From Trileptium ribeirensis (Eukaryota > Nematoda > Enoplea > Enoplida > Thoracostomopsidae), in contig JASANE010009792.1 in NCBI GenBank assembly GCA_030248225.1, forward strand, positions 1 through 64,000: a stretch of 64,000 nucleotides of DNA. Reading direction: 5' to 3'. How positions within the stretch are numbered: the first letter of the stretch is position 1; every line of letters begins with the position of its first letter. Below the pieces are notes generated by a model that was given only the letters and a program-made list of their open reading frames with translations, had not been told where the DNA came from and did not search any database. The position numbers and the translations under genes were made by a program. Shown piece after piece: positions 21,871 to 33,716 of this stretch.

Positions 21871-23541
21871 ATCTCGTGGGACGAAGACGGCTCGATCATC
21901 ACTGATCCCCATATTGTTGCGGAAATGTTTAACAATCAATTCTCATCGATTTTCCAACGCGAATCGACGGCCAACATGCCTACTTTCACTATGCGTACGG
22001 ACTTTCGCCTATCTCAAATAGATTTTTTCCCTGTAGTGATAGCCACCGCTATAAGCAATATCAAACCAAACGCTGCACCTGGGCACGGCTGTCTATCAAA
22101 TCTTATCTTGTCAAAATGCCGATATGTCCTTGCAAATCCACTATCAGTTATTTTTAGCAAATCTTTCTTATCTCATTCATTGCCTTCTGATTGGCTCGTG
22201 GCCAAAGTTGTTCCCGTATTCAAATCTGGTTCTAAACATACCGCTTCTAATTATCGTCCTATCAGTCTCACTTCTTCTTGTTGCAAACTAATGGAGTCAA
22301 TTGTCAAATCTGGTATCATATCGTTCTTTGATTCTCACGATCTTATATGTAATTCTCAGTATGGTTTTCGCTCACGTCGTTCAACTACTTTGCAACTTAT
22401 CGATTTCATCCATATATTATCAGAATATATCGACGATCAGTTTTGTGTTGATACTGTGCTGTTGGATTTGCGTAAAGCATTTGATCTCGTGCCTCACGAA
22501 CGGTTATTGACCAAACTTGCAGCTCATGGATTATCTGGTGATCTGTTGGCTTGGTGTCGTAGTTTTCTATCAAATCGAACACAATTCGTCTGCATCGGAA
22601 GTTCTTCATCGTCAACATCTAGTGTGCATAGCGGAGTCCCACAGGGCTCCGTGCTAGGCCCTATATTCTTCAGCTGTTTCATCAACGACTTAGACGACTC
22701 TATTGTATGTCCGATCTGGAAGTTTGCCGATGATGTATGCATCATGAAAAGTATACGGCCGTCGTCTGCCCTCCTTGACTATAGCGTCCTTGAGCATGAT
22801 CTTGATTCTGCGGGCAATTGGGCGGATAAGTCGATGATGATGTTTGGCGTAAACAAGTGTGCCGTGTTGCATTTTGGCCATAACAATCCTGGGCATCACT
22901 ATATGCTATGTGATGAACAAATCAAATCATCGCACAAAGAACGTTATCTTGGTTTCATTATTACGGATGACCTCAAGGCATCGGCACATTGTCAACAAAT
23001 AGCAGCTGAGTGCCACAAAATAATCAGCTTAATGCAACGAACTTTTGGCTTCCTTGACAAACAACCGTTTCTGTTAATCTACAGGGCGCTTGTCCGCTCT
23101 AAGCTGGAGTACGGATGCCAAGCATGGTCTCCTCATCAAATCGGAGATATTGAGTTGTTAGAGAAGGTGCAGAGACGCGCAACGCGCAACGTCGTGGGTA
23201 CGGACGGCATGGATTATAATACCCGATTACGATATCTGCAGCTGCAAAAACTGGAAACTCGCCGACGCCGAGCAGACCTCATAATGACATATCAATTACT
23301 TCATGGACATCTCGACTACGACTGGCGCAACATCTTTGTGATGGCGGACGGTAATGATCGTACCAGAAACAATACAATGAAGCTAATCAAACCACGAGCT
23401 CGACTCAACTGTCGTTTGTACTCATTGGCACTACGAGTCGTACGGCCCTGGAACAGTTTACCAGCCAGTGTTGTCACTGCTTCATCCGTAAAATGTTTCA
23501 AACGGCAACTCCATGTCTCCGGTGTGCTTGGCGAGCTATGA
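21868..23541 (+). CDS. non-LTR retrotransposon reverse transcriptase (fragment B)
   Basis: An open stretch of 584 codons (from 21787; the first ~27 codons are fragment A read out of frame) covers a whole CR1/Jockey-like RT. The order is: pre-RT linker EDGSIITDPHIVAEMFNNQF, PVFKSGSKHTASNYRPISL, NSQYGFRSRRSTTLQL, the metal-binding LDLRKAFDLVPHE, SGVPQGSVLGPIFFS, active-site FADD at 22723-22734, YLGFIITDDLKAS, and the C-terminal ALVRSKLEYGCQAWSPHQ. It ends near WNSLPASVV with a stop at 23539. The endonuclease is missing, so it is 5'-truncated. F in place of Y in the active site is common in this group. It is the least decayed element frame in the window. Confidence 0.85.
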   Translation, partial: KISWDEDGSIITDPHIVAEMFNNQFSSIFQRESTANMPTFTMRTDFRLSQIDFFPVVIATAISNIKPNAAPGHGCLSNLILSKCRYVLANPLSVIFSKSFLSHSLPSDWLVAKVVPVFKSGSKHTASNYRPISLTSSCCKLMESIVKSGIISFFDSHDLICNSQYGFRSRRSTTLQLIDFIHILSEYIDDQFCVDTVLLDLRKAFDLVPHERLLTKLAAHGLSGDLLAWCRSFLSNRTQFVCIGSSSSSTSSVHSGVPQGSVLGPIFFSCFINDLDDSIVCPIWKFADDVCIMKSIRPSSALLDYSVLEHDLDSAGNWADKSMMMFGVNKCAVLHFGHNNPGHHYMLCDEQIKSSHKERYLGFIITDDLKASAHCQQIAAECHKIISLMQRTFGFLDKQPFLLIYRALVRSKLEYGCQAWSPHQIGDIELLEKVQRRATRNVVGTDGMDYNTRLRYLQLQKLETRRRRADLIMTYQLLHGHLDYDWRNIFVMADGNDRTRNNTMKLIKPRARLNCRLYSLALRVVRPWNSLPASVVTASSVKCFKRQLHVSGVLGEL

Positions 23542-23559
23542 TGTTGATGTGTGCTGCCG

Positions 23560-24385
23560 TCGTTTCTATGCTTTATAGTTGGAATACACTGTCGGTCTCC
23601 AAATAAGGGAAACGAAAATCCCGTCGCAGGCAGAAGAGTGGACATGTGAACGAGAAAATTGGAACAATGTCTGCGACGATGGTACGCACGTACGCACAAG
23701 AATTAAAGATTTAGGGGTTATAATTGCTAGCGACCTTCGCTTCAATCAGCATGTTGACTTCATTGAAAAACGAGCCAACAGAAGTATTGGACTGATACGG
23801 CGGTCAATGATTTCTCGGTCCACAGATGTCATCACACCCTTATACAAAGCATACATTAGACCGATTTTAGAGTACGCTTCAGTAATATGGTCTCCTCAAT
23901 ATTTGACATTGATCAATCGTCTCGAAAACGTCCAACGACGATGCTTCCTTCCGGCTATGTCAGGATTACAATGCATCTGAGCAAAGTACACTAGCTCAAA
24001 GGCATCAAACAATTGATCTCATTTACACGTACAAGATCCTACATGGTCTAACGATCCTGGATCCAAACAATCTGTTCGAGCAATCTCACACGAGACATCT
24101 TCGCGGCAACAGTATGAAGCTAGCGGTACGATATTCACGGACAAACGTAATGGCCAACTCTTTCAACAGAAGGGTTGTTCATCATTGGAACACTCCCTGA
24201 TAACGTCGTAACTGCTGGCACTGCTGCCACTTTCAAAATATTATTGCCCCGCCGTCGATCTTAGTGTCACTATGACATACGGTGCCTAGCCTATAAGGTA
24301 ATTCTATTTGTATCAACGTATTCATTTAAAATCCAACATACAAAAAGCGTATATACATTAAAGAAAATAAATAAATCTTAAAGGG
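23560..24385 (+). pseudogene. non-LTR retrotransposon fragment C (RT C-terminus and 3' tail)
   Basis: Starts with text near DLGVIIASDLRFNQHVDFI, then KAYIRPILEYASVIWSPQ and NVQRRC, the thumb and C-terminal region of a CR1/Jockey-like RT. After a stop at 23978 the homology goes on in another frame, with TIDLIYTYKILHGL and then HHWNTLPDNVVTA. The catalytic core is absent. A tail with AATAAATAAAT at about 24367-24377 marks a likely element 3' end. Fragments A and C could be two parts of one older element split by B. Confidence 0.75.
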
Positions 24386-24459
24386 GAGTTCCATTTCCAA
24401 CTTATTTGAATTCGTATTATATTGAAGATATTCAATAAGTTCAACTTTTTCAGAACTGT

Positions 24460-24810
24460 TTAAACAATTTGATATTACCGGACGGCGTCAGCTGGTCCGC
24501 ATTGGAAACAAGCGATCCATTCAGAAATTTGTTGGGTTCCTCAAAGTAGCGTGCAGGGACCACTACTGTACAGCATATACACATTGTCTTTTGTCGAGCT
24601 ACTCGCAGCGGCCGGCTTTTACGTACACTGCTACACCAATGAAATCCAAATTTACTGAGGCTTTCATCCCAAACACTCATCCGAAGTCATAAGCGCACTG
24701 CCACGCTTATTTGCCGTTCTTCGAAACCGGTATTATGACTATAAGCTCAAATTAAATGATCCAAAAACCGGACTAATATACTTCACTCGCAGACACATCA
24801 AATCATGTTT
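24460..24810 (+). pseudogene. non-LTR retrotransposon fragment D (RT palm)
   Basis: A frame gives VPQSSVQGPLLYSIYTLSF, then HCYTNEIQIY in place of the active-site strand, then LPRLFAVLRNRYYDYKLKLN and KTGLIYF. The order matches the QG-LGPLLF, YADD-xQIY and KLN-xKT blocks of CR1-like RT. The ADD residues are changed, so this copy is inactive. The minus-strand frame over it is a shadow. Confidence 0.65.
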
Positions 24811-25922
24811 ACAAATTATTCCGTAATACAACTATCTGACTATGTAAAGACCCTGGTGTCAACTTTTGGGCAGGTCCAATTTTGTATTCTAATTCCTTGG
24901 AGAACACCACACTTCTTGATACTTATTTTACTACTAAAATTATGACAATTTTCGCGTTCTGCCACAGAGGAGTATTTATTCTCCCAAAGGGAACGGTGGT
25001 TATCTTATCACCAGTAGGGTGGTATCCACCTAAACCACGTATAAATAGTTCATTGAGCGGAGCTTCATCGTTCGGTCCGACGGATCTCAAGAACCACTGA
25101 ACGGATTTTTAAAAAAACTTTTTTTGTTTGAAAGCCTATCATGTCAGAGTGTGCACCTGATATTTGGGATTAAAAAATTTTGAGTGGTTAATTAGTAATT
25201 AGCTAATTAGTTAATTTTATGCATCTAAAATATAGAATTTTGCAATATTTGTGTTATTTATTGAAATACAATCGTTTCGATCAAACCATTATAGGGTTTT
25301 TTGGGTCGAAGAATTCAATTATATATAATATTTTTACCAATGATAAAGCCCTATGCAATGTAGTTACAAGAACATAAAATTGAATACATTCGTAATGCCA
25401 CAGCCCAAGCTCCGCTCACAAATGTAGTTCCACTACCGACTAGTTTGACTCTTATTTTGGATACGTTACATCTTAGAACTAATTTGAGATTGAAACTTAA
25501 TAAAATACATTTCTATTCAAAAACCAAAATTACCGGGATTTACTTAATTTCTCCAAATTTGTTAAACTCTACCATACTCCTGGGGCGTATTTTATACTTT
25601 CCTTGGGCTGTGCGCTCTAATCCCACTACCATTTCCACCGTTTGAGACATCTTACATCTTAAAACTGATTTAGGAACTAATTTCGTTATTAATTTATTTT
25701 CCTCAGTCTTCTACCCTTTCTCAAACCTGTAAATTGTCTAACGTGTCTCTAGTAACTCTGCTAACCCCTTTCCCCATCTCAAAACCTGTTTTATTCCAAC
25801 TAAATATCCAGAAAATTATCCCTCATTTAACCACATAAATGTACAAGATTTTTGTAAAAAAAATTTTCATAAATACTTTTAATATAATAAATAAATTTAG
25901 TTGTTCTGCGGTTAATTATTAG
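24811..25922. other. AT-rich, no recognised gene
   Basis: No coding. A segment near 25060-25140 (GAACCACTGAACGGATTTTT then an A/T run) has the look of a non-LTR or SINE 3' region, but I cannot classify it. From about 25640 to 25860 the plus strand is poor in G. Confidence 0.3.
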
Positions 25923-25930
25923 CTAGCCAG

Positions 25931-26605
25931 CAGTGAGTAACCGGAATTCCGGTTACGGCGAAAATCGTGTTCCGGTTGCGTTTCGGGCAAAGGGCAAAAA
26001 CCATACCGGAACCGGAATTCGGGTTTGAAAATTTTGTTTGAAATTTTCCACGTTTTTTGCTTCATCCTGTAATCCAAACATATGTAATATACAATGATCA
26101 AGCTCCAATACAACCAAGCAAAAGAAAAGATTAACTAACCAATTTGCCGTGTGAAGCGCAAGTAGGGCACATAATTTGAGCAGGAATTTTTCATAATAAC
26201 CTGCAGGAGTTTGTTAAATCAAAGCCAGGTCGATGCATGTAGCAGCTATTTTACACATCCAGAAGTCTGTGGGATACGTTTGAATTAAACCGGTCCAACT
26301 CGGTAACAGAGTATGGCTTACGCAGAAATACTTAGGGTACCCTTGGCTAACATAAATTGCGTCAAGCACCCGCCAGTGCGCTTGTAAACTTGGTAAATCA
26401 GTATAAATTGAAGTAAACTAACGGTATCTGCAACGCAGCTAGAAACTGCTTTCTTGGCAATGAACTGTATTTATTGAAACTGTACCTTAATCCACTATAC
26501 CTTCATTTCTTCCCTCATCTGTTTTACTATATATAAATTTCGAAGACCAGGTTCCGGATCCGGTTTAAATGGACGGTTCCGGTTGCTTGTTCCGGTTATT
26601 CCCTT
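25931..26605 (-). mobile_element. hAT-type CCGGAACCGG-family element, internally deleted, minus
   Basis: The left edge CAGTGAGTAACCGGAATTCC is the family's right end, and the right edge CCGGTTATTCCCTT is its left end, so it lies on the minus strand. Perfect 8-bp duplications CTAGCCAG flank it (25923-25930 and 26606-26613), which places the family in hAT. Compared with the 31552 copy, about 480 bp of the middle is missing (joint near 26489). It has no coding capacity. Confidence 0.85.
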
Positions 26606-26613
26606 CTAGCCAG

Positions 26614-27210
26614 TTCGACATTCCACGATGGCATTACAACGTATTTTCCTTGCTCCGCTGCATATTATGTGTTTTTTCTACGTGTTGTTGGATTTTCTTG
26701 TTTTCCCTTTTTCTTTATATAACAATTTCATGCGTTTCATTCCCTAATATTTTTCTTATTGTTAGTATTATTATATTATAGTAATCTTATTTAATTAATA
26801 TTTTAATTCTCTTTATCGTATTATGCGGTTTTCTGTCATTGTTTCATGGCTTCAATACACAAGACGGTGTTACACACGTATATACTGGCCTATCCACAGT
26901 ATATACGTTCACCCACCTTCGTAATCCCCCATGTCCGCCCACTCAACCCCACTTGGCCGAAACCCTCATGTTCAACTAATTCCAAAAATTTTTTTATGTC
27001 TGAAAATTTAAGTTTTTTGTTTGCAAATTGTTTTTTTAGACATTAATTATCACTATAATGCTAAAATATCGTTTTTAACTTGAGAATACATTCATGGTAG
27101 TAAAATGTATTAAAATATGAAAATATTTAGTATTTTTAAGCAAAATTTACCCTCTCCCCCACTTTAATTTCCCCCGATAATCCTTTTTCGCCCAAAAGAC
27201 ATCAGCCCTT
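26614..27210. other. AT-rich, no recognised gene
   Basis: Long A/T runs and a C-rich stretch near 26917-26970 and 27150-27175. Nothing recognised. Confidence 0.3.
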
Positions 27211-27214
27211 CTAG

Positions 27215-29660
27215 AAACTCACTTTACAAGATGCGCGCTTAACGCAACGCACGAGATCCACTTCTCAGGTAGGAGGGGAAATCGCGAAGATAGGAGCGTC
27301 GCTAACAAAATAATTGTAAAAAAAGAAGTCATACATGTCTTCAAATTATTTAAACCGTACAAAAGTCCAGGACCAGACGGCATTATACTGAAAATGGTCC
27401 ATATGAGCCCAAATACCATCATAGATACATTGGTGGCCATCTTTAGATGCTCTCTTGCCAATGGTATTGTACCCTACGAATGGAGACGATCTAGAGTGGT
27501 CTTTATACCAAAACCAGGAAAAGACCTTGGCCTTGTGACGTCGTACCGTCCTATATGCCTTAGCTGTTTCTGTCTAAAAGCACTTGAAAGAATTATAGAT
27601 AAGCACGTAAATAAATGCTTAAAAGAGTCACCTCTTCATGATGGACAACATGCCTACACGAAGGACAGATCAACAGTCAGCACTACATAGACTAGTCTCT
27701 GCTATTGAAAAAGCACGTAACGACAACAAATACTGTATGGGAATATTCTTTGATATCTCAGGAGCTTTCAATTGTACAAGCACGGAGAAAATTATATACA
27801 ATTGCTCTCCGAGCAAAAACATACCTGTAACCACCATACGGTTTATCAATAACTTATTGCAAAACAGAACTGTGTTGCTGTGTTCTCTACGAATAGCGGT
27901 CTGGCAATTGAAGCAGCAGTGACGGAAGGATGCCCACAGGGTGGAGTTTTGTCCCCCATTCTGTTTAACATACTCGTAGACAATTTAATACGCAAGGTAA
28001 GCAAAAGGTGCACCTCATGCAGATGACGATGTTGTTCTCTGCTGGGGCAGAAATATAAACCCAATCCGCAGAAAAATTCAAAAAACATTAAACACAACTG
28101 CATCATGGTGTGCAGAAAACAATCTCACTATTAACGCAACTAAGACCAACTTAGTCGTATTTAGCAGGAAAAGGAACTTACCTCTGTTCACACCACCCAC
28201 TATTAATGGAGTCGAACTGGAACTCAAAAGCGAAACAAAATATCTGGGGGTTACCCTAGATCGGAAGCTTCTCTGGTACACACATGTACAGGAGAAGATA
28301 AACAAAGCCAAATATATCTTCATGCTCTGTCGACGAGCTGTAGGCAAGACTTGGGGTCTCAAACCTATGGTGACTACTTGTATCTACACCGCAATTGTTA
28401 ACCCAATTTTATGTTACGGCGCAATTGTTTGGTGGAAAGGTTGTGAGCTGAAGACTGTACAGAAGCAATTGCTCTCGGTCCAGTGTTTTGCCTGTCGCGG
28501 CATCACTGGCGCAGTAAGATCGCCGCCATTAGCAGCCATGGAACGCATATTGGGCCTCCCACCTCTGGATGTATACATCAAAGGTGAGAATGTCAAGACA
28601 TGCCAAAGATTACAAAGAACTTGTATGTGGGATGTGACCCCTACTACAACATCTCACACCACGATTGTATCATTCATAACAAACAGATCAGTTGCTTCAC
28701 TACCGCCTCCCATGTGATAGTGAAGGCATCACTTCCGAATTGATCTGTGAATTTGAAAGAAAACGGCCAAATAGAGAAGACTGGCAGGTAGCAACTGCGG
28801 TAACCGGATCCATTCAACATGGTAGCGGATCACACCTCACTGATAACACCTCTGCAGGTGCAGTGGTATACAATCAAACGCTAAATTTTCGGAAACACTA
28901 CAGCTTAGGAAAGTATGCAACTATTTTTCAAGCTGAGATATATGCAATATTAATGGCTACCGAAGACCTACTATGCAGACGATCAGCAAACATGGACTTA
29001 GCTATCTGCTCTGATAGCAAAGCATCCATACTAGCCTTGAGAAAAAACAGTAATTCAAAACTTGTAAAGACCTGTAAAACAAACTTAAATTAGTTATGTA
29101 AAAACAACAAAGTCACCCTCATATGGGTTCCGGGACACAATGATGTAACTGGAAATGAAATTGCATGTGAATTAGCAAAGATAGGAGCAAATACGTAATT
29201 TATGTGTCCAGAACCCGTTATCGGTATTTCGGACTCCTTTTTGCGAATAACGACGAGAAAATGGCTGAACGAACAGATATATAATTAAAGTTTGATTAAA
29301 CACCGCAAATGGAGCATACAAAAACGATGCCATAACTATTAGATACCACTGGTCTTATCGCCAGCAAGTACAATAGGAAAGATTTATTTCTTATCTCTAT
29401 GATTACTGGGCACTGCCTCTTAAATAAGCATGTGCATAAGATTGATCATAAGGTAAGCCCTCTATGTGGAAGATGTCTCCGAACGGAAGAAACACCTATG
29501 CACATCCTAGTTTATTGTGAATATTACGATACTCTGAGATTCACCACTTTTGGCATCACCGATCGCAGTGAACTCACAGTTCCTGTTCCTAGTAGTCTAT
29601 ATTTGAGTTTGTAAGAAAATCTAAAAGATTTCTGGAAGCCTAGCTTTCCAGAAGGCAAAA
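27215..29660 (+). pseudogene. I-like non-LTR retrotransposon with RT and RNase H
   Basis: RT blocks in order: FKPYKSPGPDGIIL, NGIVPYEWRRSRVVFIPKPG, LVTSYRPICLSCFC and LHDGQHAYTKDRST. Next come GIFFDISGAFNCTS and CPQGGVLSPILFNILVDNLI. The active-site strand is HADD (28016-28027), where Y or F is usual. The thumb ends with KYLGVTLDRKLLW, TAIVNPILCYGAIVWW and LAAMERILGLPPLDV. An RNase H domain follows: AGAVVYN, QAEIYAILMATEDLL, CSDSKASILAL and IWVPGHNDVTGNE. After it is CGRCLRTEETPMHILVYC, a CCHC-like finger. RNase H after RT is typical of the I group. Stops and shifts make it inactive. The 5' part is missing. Confidence 0.85.
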
Positions 29661-31551
29661 TGGACCATCTAGGTCTACTCGCCTCACACAAATATCTATC
29701 TATCCCCCGATAATGAACATGTGGCCCCCCGAAGCTCCCCCCATTTTTCAAAGGGCTGTGGACAGGCCAGACGTATACACATGTACACATTTTTAAACAC
29801 TCAGTGACTTAGCAGGGAGTTGTACCTGCGTTTCTGGATCCTGTCGAGGAGGCGGGATTATTAGGTAAAGTAAGATCTATTATTAGGGTAAGCAGACCAG
29901 AAAACGGGCAGTCATCTCTTAAACGGGGGACCTCTTGGTGGGTTTGGTCTTTCACCCTTTCCGGCACCTTTTTACCACCCGTTGGTTGCAGGCCGTCCAA
30001 ACATGGGCTGCTCTATCGTCAAAGGCTGCGACGTTGTCAGTATTCCTTGGGGTGGGACATAATTACCGGAATTATGTCTTCGCGTAAGCCGGCTTAAGGG
30101 TTAGCCAACGCGCAGGCCAAATAAATTATACCCTTAGGGGGCCTGGCGATTACGGTCCAGCACCCACGTTCTGTTTAGGAGAAATCCTGTGTCACTTGTC
30201 TAATCTAACACTAACATGTTTACATGTACCGAATTTTTCAAATATGCGAACTCCATGAAATTGTCTGGTACAGTTACGAGCCTAGGTGCATGTATCCTTC
30301 AATGCATGAAAGATGTTAAACTTTGTTAGCATGTCATATCAAAATGTACCAAAATAGCAACGTTACATTTGGTCAATATACGAGATATATACATACGGGT
30401 CATTTCACGAAACCATGTCAATTAGTCGGGGGCACATCGGCACTTTTTGGGCCATAGCACCAGTCTTTTGGAAGGAAATTTAATATCGCTGTGAGATGTA
30501 GTAATAACATATCCGACGGTCATAATGAGGTATGGCGGACCTCTGTACCATAACATAGCAGGAGCCAGAGGCCTTCAAACCGGGTTCGCCAAATAAAGCC
30601 AAAACACATGTCCCAATATAAACGTTCGCCGTATCGCCAGCACGTGATACACATGTGTGTTTTTCATTTCACTGTGATCCTTTGGTATTTGCTAATTTTT
30701 CGCATTTATCGCAAAAACTTAGGAGTAAGCATCGACACTGAAGCTGACGACAAGCTTTCGAAACTTTTTTCGTGACATGTAGCCCCACCCCCGACCAAGA
30801 TCAAATCTGGCAGCTTGCATACGCTGGTAAATAATGTCAAAGTGCACTAGCGCCAAAAATGCTATATAACGGTAATCGTAATCAGTATATGTGTTATTGA
30901 AAAAAATAGCATCTGTTCATGCGTTGTTTGATTATGAGGCCGAAGGTCATAAAGTGTTAAAAATGGGGTATGCAAAATGTAGCCCCCTCCCGACCATACG
31001 AAAATTAAATTTAAAAAAGCCAAATTTAGCATACAGTGTTACATAGGCCGGATAGAAACGTAGTAACGCACCACTAGAATCGACCCATGTACTAAAATTT
31101 TGACAGCATCAGCAGATATCTTACAATTGATGCCACTTAGGTCAATTACGATCATTAATGTACAGTAAAAACAATGAGGGCGCCACAACGCTAACTTACG
31201 GAACGCCAGAGGGCACATTATATTTATTCGAAAGAAGCTGTTGTTCGATTTTACTCGAAAGATTCTGCCCGAGAAGAGCTGTGAGCTATGGCACTTGCTA
31301 CCCTTAGTAATTCAGGTATATTGTTGAAGGTGCCCTTTCTATACCTCTTTTTCAATCAAAATTTTAATTTTTATTCATAACTCAAGGGCCGGCCTCCACT
31401 CTCACCCTGGTACTCCCCCGTCGTTCCTTACATGGCATATGAGCGCATATTTGAGTGAAACCAAATGTACAACTTGGTTTTTAAACATAACCTATCTATG
31501 TATTTATTATATCTACCTATAAAATATATTAAAATTCCTATATATATATAT
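29661..31551. other. no recognised gene; duplicated GTAGCCCC motif
   Basis: The phrase ATGTAGCCCC followed by CCCGACCA occurs at about 30777 and 30979, about 200 bp apart, so part may be a decayed tandem repeat. ATAATTACCGGAATTAT near 30059 is a small palindrome. No coding seen. Confidence 0.3.
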
Positions 31552-32710
31552 CAGGGAATAACCGGAACCGGAACCAGCAACCGGAACCGTCCATTTAAAC
31601 CGGATCCGGAACCGGAACTTGGTCTTCGAAATTTATATATAGTAAAACATGATGGAAGAAATGAAGGTATAGTGGATTTAAAACGCTTTAAAAAGTAACT
31701 TTTACATTAAACTTAGTGTATTGCGATGGTATTATTGCCTTTCTGAAACTTTAAAGAGACTGAGGAAGCTAATAATGTTTATTTATCGATCAAATATATC
31801 GGTTTTTGGACATTCAGAGCAAAAAATGTCTTCCACTATACACCATGGCTTATACTGCGTCAAATCGAATGTGCTTACAAAGCTTGGAGCGTAGAATACA
31901 CACTTTCGCTCTGTCTCCAGTCGCCTCCCTTTACTACACATACGTTTGTTGCATGTTCTTCTGTAGGAAACTTAAAATTATTGGTTTATATGATTCTAAG
32001 TGAAAATATTAGATAGACGGTAATTTTCTGATCAGTGGTCAGAGACACTGTTTAGACTAGCGTTGGACAAACAGTGCCCGTCAGTTAGATCATAATGATG
32101 ATAACTTTCTAATCAGAAGCTATAAATGAGACACACTGTGATGCTGCTCGCACAGTTTCAATAAATACAATTCACTGCCAAGAAAGCAATTTTTAGCTGC
32201 GTTGCAGATAACGTTAGTTTACTTCAATTTAGACTGATTTACCAAATTTACGAGCGCACTGGCCGGTGCTTGACGCAATTTATGTTAGCCAAGCATACCC
32301 TAAGTACTTCTGCGTAAGCCATACTCTGTTACCGAGTTGGACCGGTTTAAGTCAAACGTATCCCGCAGACTTCTGGATGTGTAAAATAGCTGCTACAAGC
32401 ATCGACCTGGCCTTGATTTAACAAACTCCTGCAGGTTATTATGAAAAATTCCTGCTCAAATTATGTGCCCTACTTACGTTTCACACGGCAAATTGGTTAG
32501 TTAATCTTTTCTTTTGCTTGGTTGTATTGGAGCTTGATCATTGTATAAGATATGTTACATATGTTTGGATTACAGGATGAAGCAAAAACGTAGAAAATGT
32601 CAAACAAAAATTTTAAACCGGAATTCCGGTTCCGGTATGTGTTTTGCCCTTTGCCGGAACCGGAACCGGAACACGATTTTCGCCGGAACCGGAATTCCGG
32701 TTACTCCCTG
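31552..32710 (+). mobile_element. hAT-type CCGGAACCGG-family element, most complete copy
   Basis: The termini are CAGGGAATAACCGGAACC at the left and CCGGTTACTCCCTG at the right, in (AT)n flanks compatible with an 8-bp ATATATAT duplication. Both ends are packed with CCGGAAC and GGAATTCCGG motifs. The interior is AT-rich and non-coding. At 1159 bp it is a non-autonomous element. It serves as the reference for copies at 25931, 36032 and 39296. Confidence 0.85.
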
Positions 32711-32711
32711 A

Positions 32712-32730
32712 TATATATATATATATATAT
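32712..32730. repeat. TA microsatellite
   Basis: A run of alternating A and T directly after the hAT-type element; the same kind of repeat lies left of the element at 31541-31551, so the element inserted into a TA microsatellite. Confidence 0.9.
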
Positions 32731-32734
32731 ACCC

Positions 32735-33215
32735 TAATTTTCTATTATATACCTCTATATTTCAAAACCCAAATTTTAAACGTAAAAACTATGTACATAA
32801 AACACTCGTTTTCCTTTCAAATATCGTCTTTTCTAAAATATATTTTATACTCACCCACCCTTTTTACTAAACCTAAATTTAACCTTTTCCTCAATTTTCC
32901 AATTTTCAACCAAAATTCAAACTATCCTCTCTTCCCCAAAATAACCAATATACTATCTTTTTCACATAATTCCATAAGTTCATATATTTTACCCTCACCT
33001 TTTCCCTCTTTCTATTTTTATAAATTTTACATTTCTCCATTTTTCCCATTTTCCTAAGATCTCCCATTAGTTCAAAATTTAATCCTCACTTATCAAATTT
33101 TTAATTCAACTCCCTACCTTCCCCTTTATCATATTTAAATTTCAAACTTAACCACTTACTACTTTTTCCCAAGTAACCCCTCCCACGACTTAATTTCTTC
33201 TAAATCTTCACATGT
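32735..33215. other. strongly G-poor strand, no gene
   Basis: About 480 bases in which the plus strand has only scattered G residues, with C, T and A runs. The 137-codon frame across it (32644-33057) is Phe/Ile/Ser/Lys-rich and fits strand bias rather than a protein. The cause is unknown. Confidence 0.6.
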
Positions 33216-33399
33216 TCTTCCAGTACACAATCGCATCAGAAATGACTGTGCTTACCCGTGCCAATCTAAAAGTGGAACATAGCTGTGGACTTGTATTTTT
33301 ATTACTTATTGATTGCCGACTTAATATATGTGTTAATTTTCTAAGCGGTGATAAAACCGCGAACTAAGTATTTAGTTACAGCTTATCGATTCGTTTAAT

Positions 33400-33716
33400 C
33401 TCAGTGTAGCGATGCTCGTGGATTACCTCATACTACTCTGAGTGGACGTGGCCTATGCGCACCCGGATAAAACTCTTTCGTTGTGGAACAACTTCTATCG
33501 GAAAATAACCAACTAGGAAATCAGTTGTTATTTTCACAACTTGATCCGGTCGCTTTCGGATAAAAAGGCTGAGTATTACTTCTTCAGTCTGGTAAATAAA
33601 CCTTTTTGATCCGCTGACCTGTCTTTGGCTTCAACTGAAGCGAGCGTAATAAAATTTCATTGACAATTCACAGTGCCGTTACTTGCGTTGTGTGAACCCA
33701 TCGAGATAGCCAATAT
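33400..33716 (+). promoter_or_regulatory. LTR-promoter-like stretch (candidate)
   Basis: Holds GGATAAAAAGGC (TATA-like, near 33557), then CTTCTTCAGTCTGG and AATAAA near 33595 and a second AATAAA-like signal AATAAAATTT near 33648. Such spacing of TATA, short transcript start region and poly(A) signal is seen in LTRs. I could not find matching ends, so a solo LTR is only a guess. Confidence 0.25.

Noticed and set aside
32644..33057. 137-codon frame rich in Phe, Ile and Ser
   Set aside because: Explained by the G-poor strand and a TA repeat; no protein signature.
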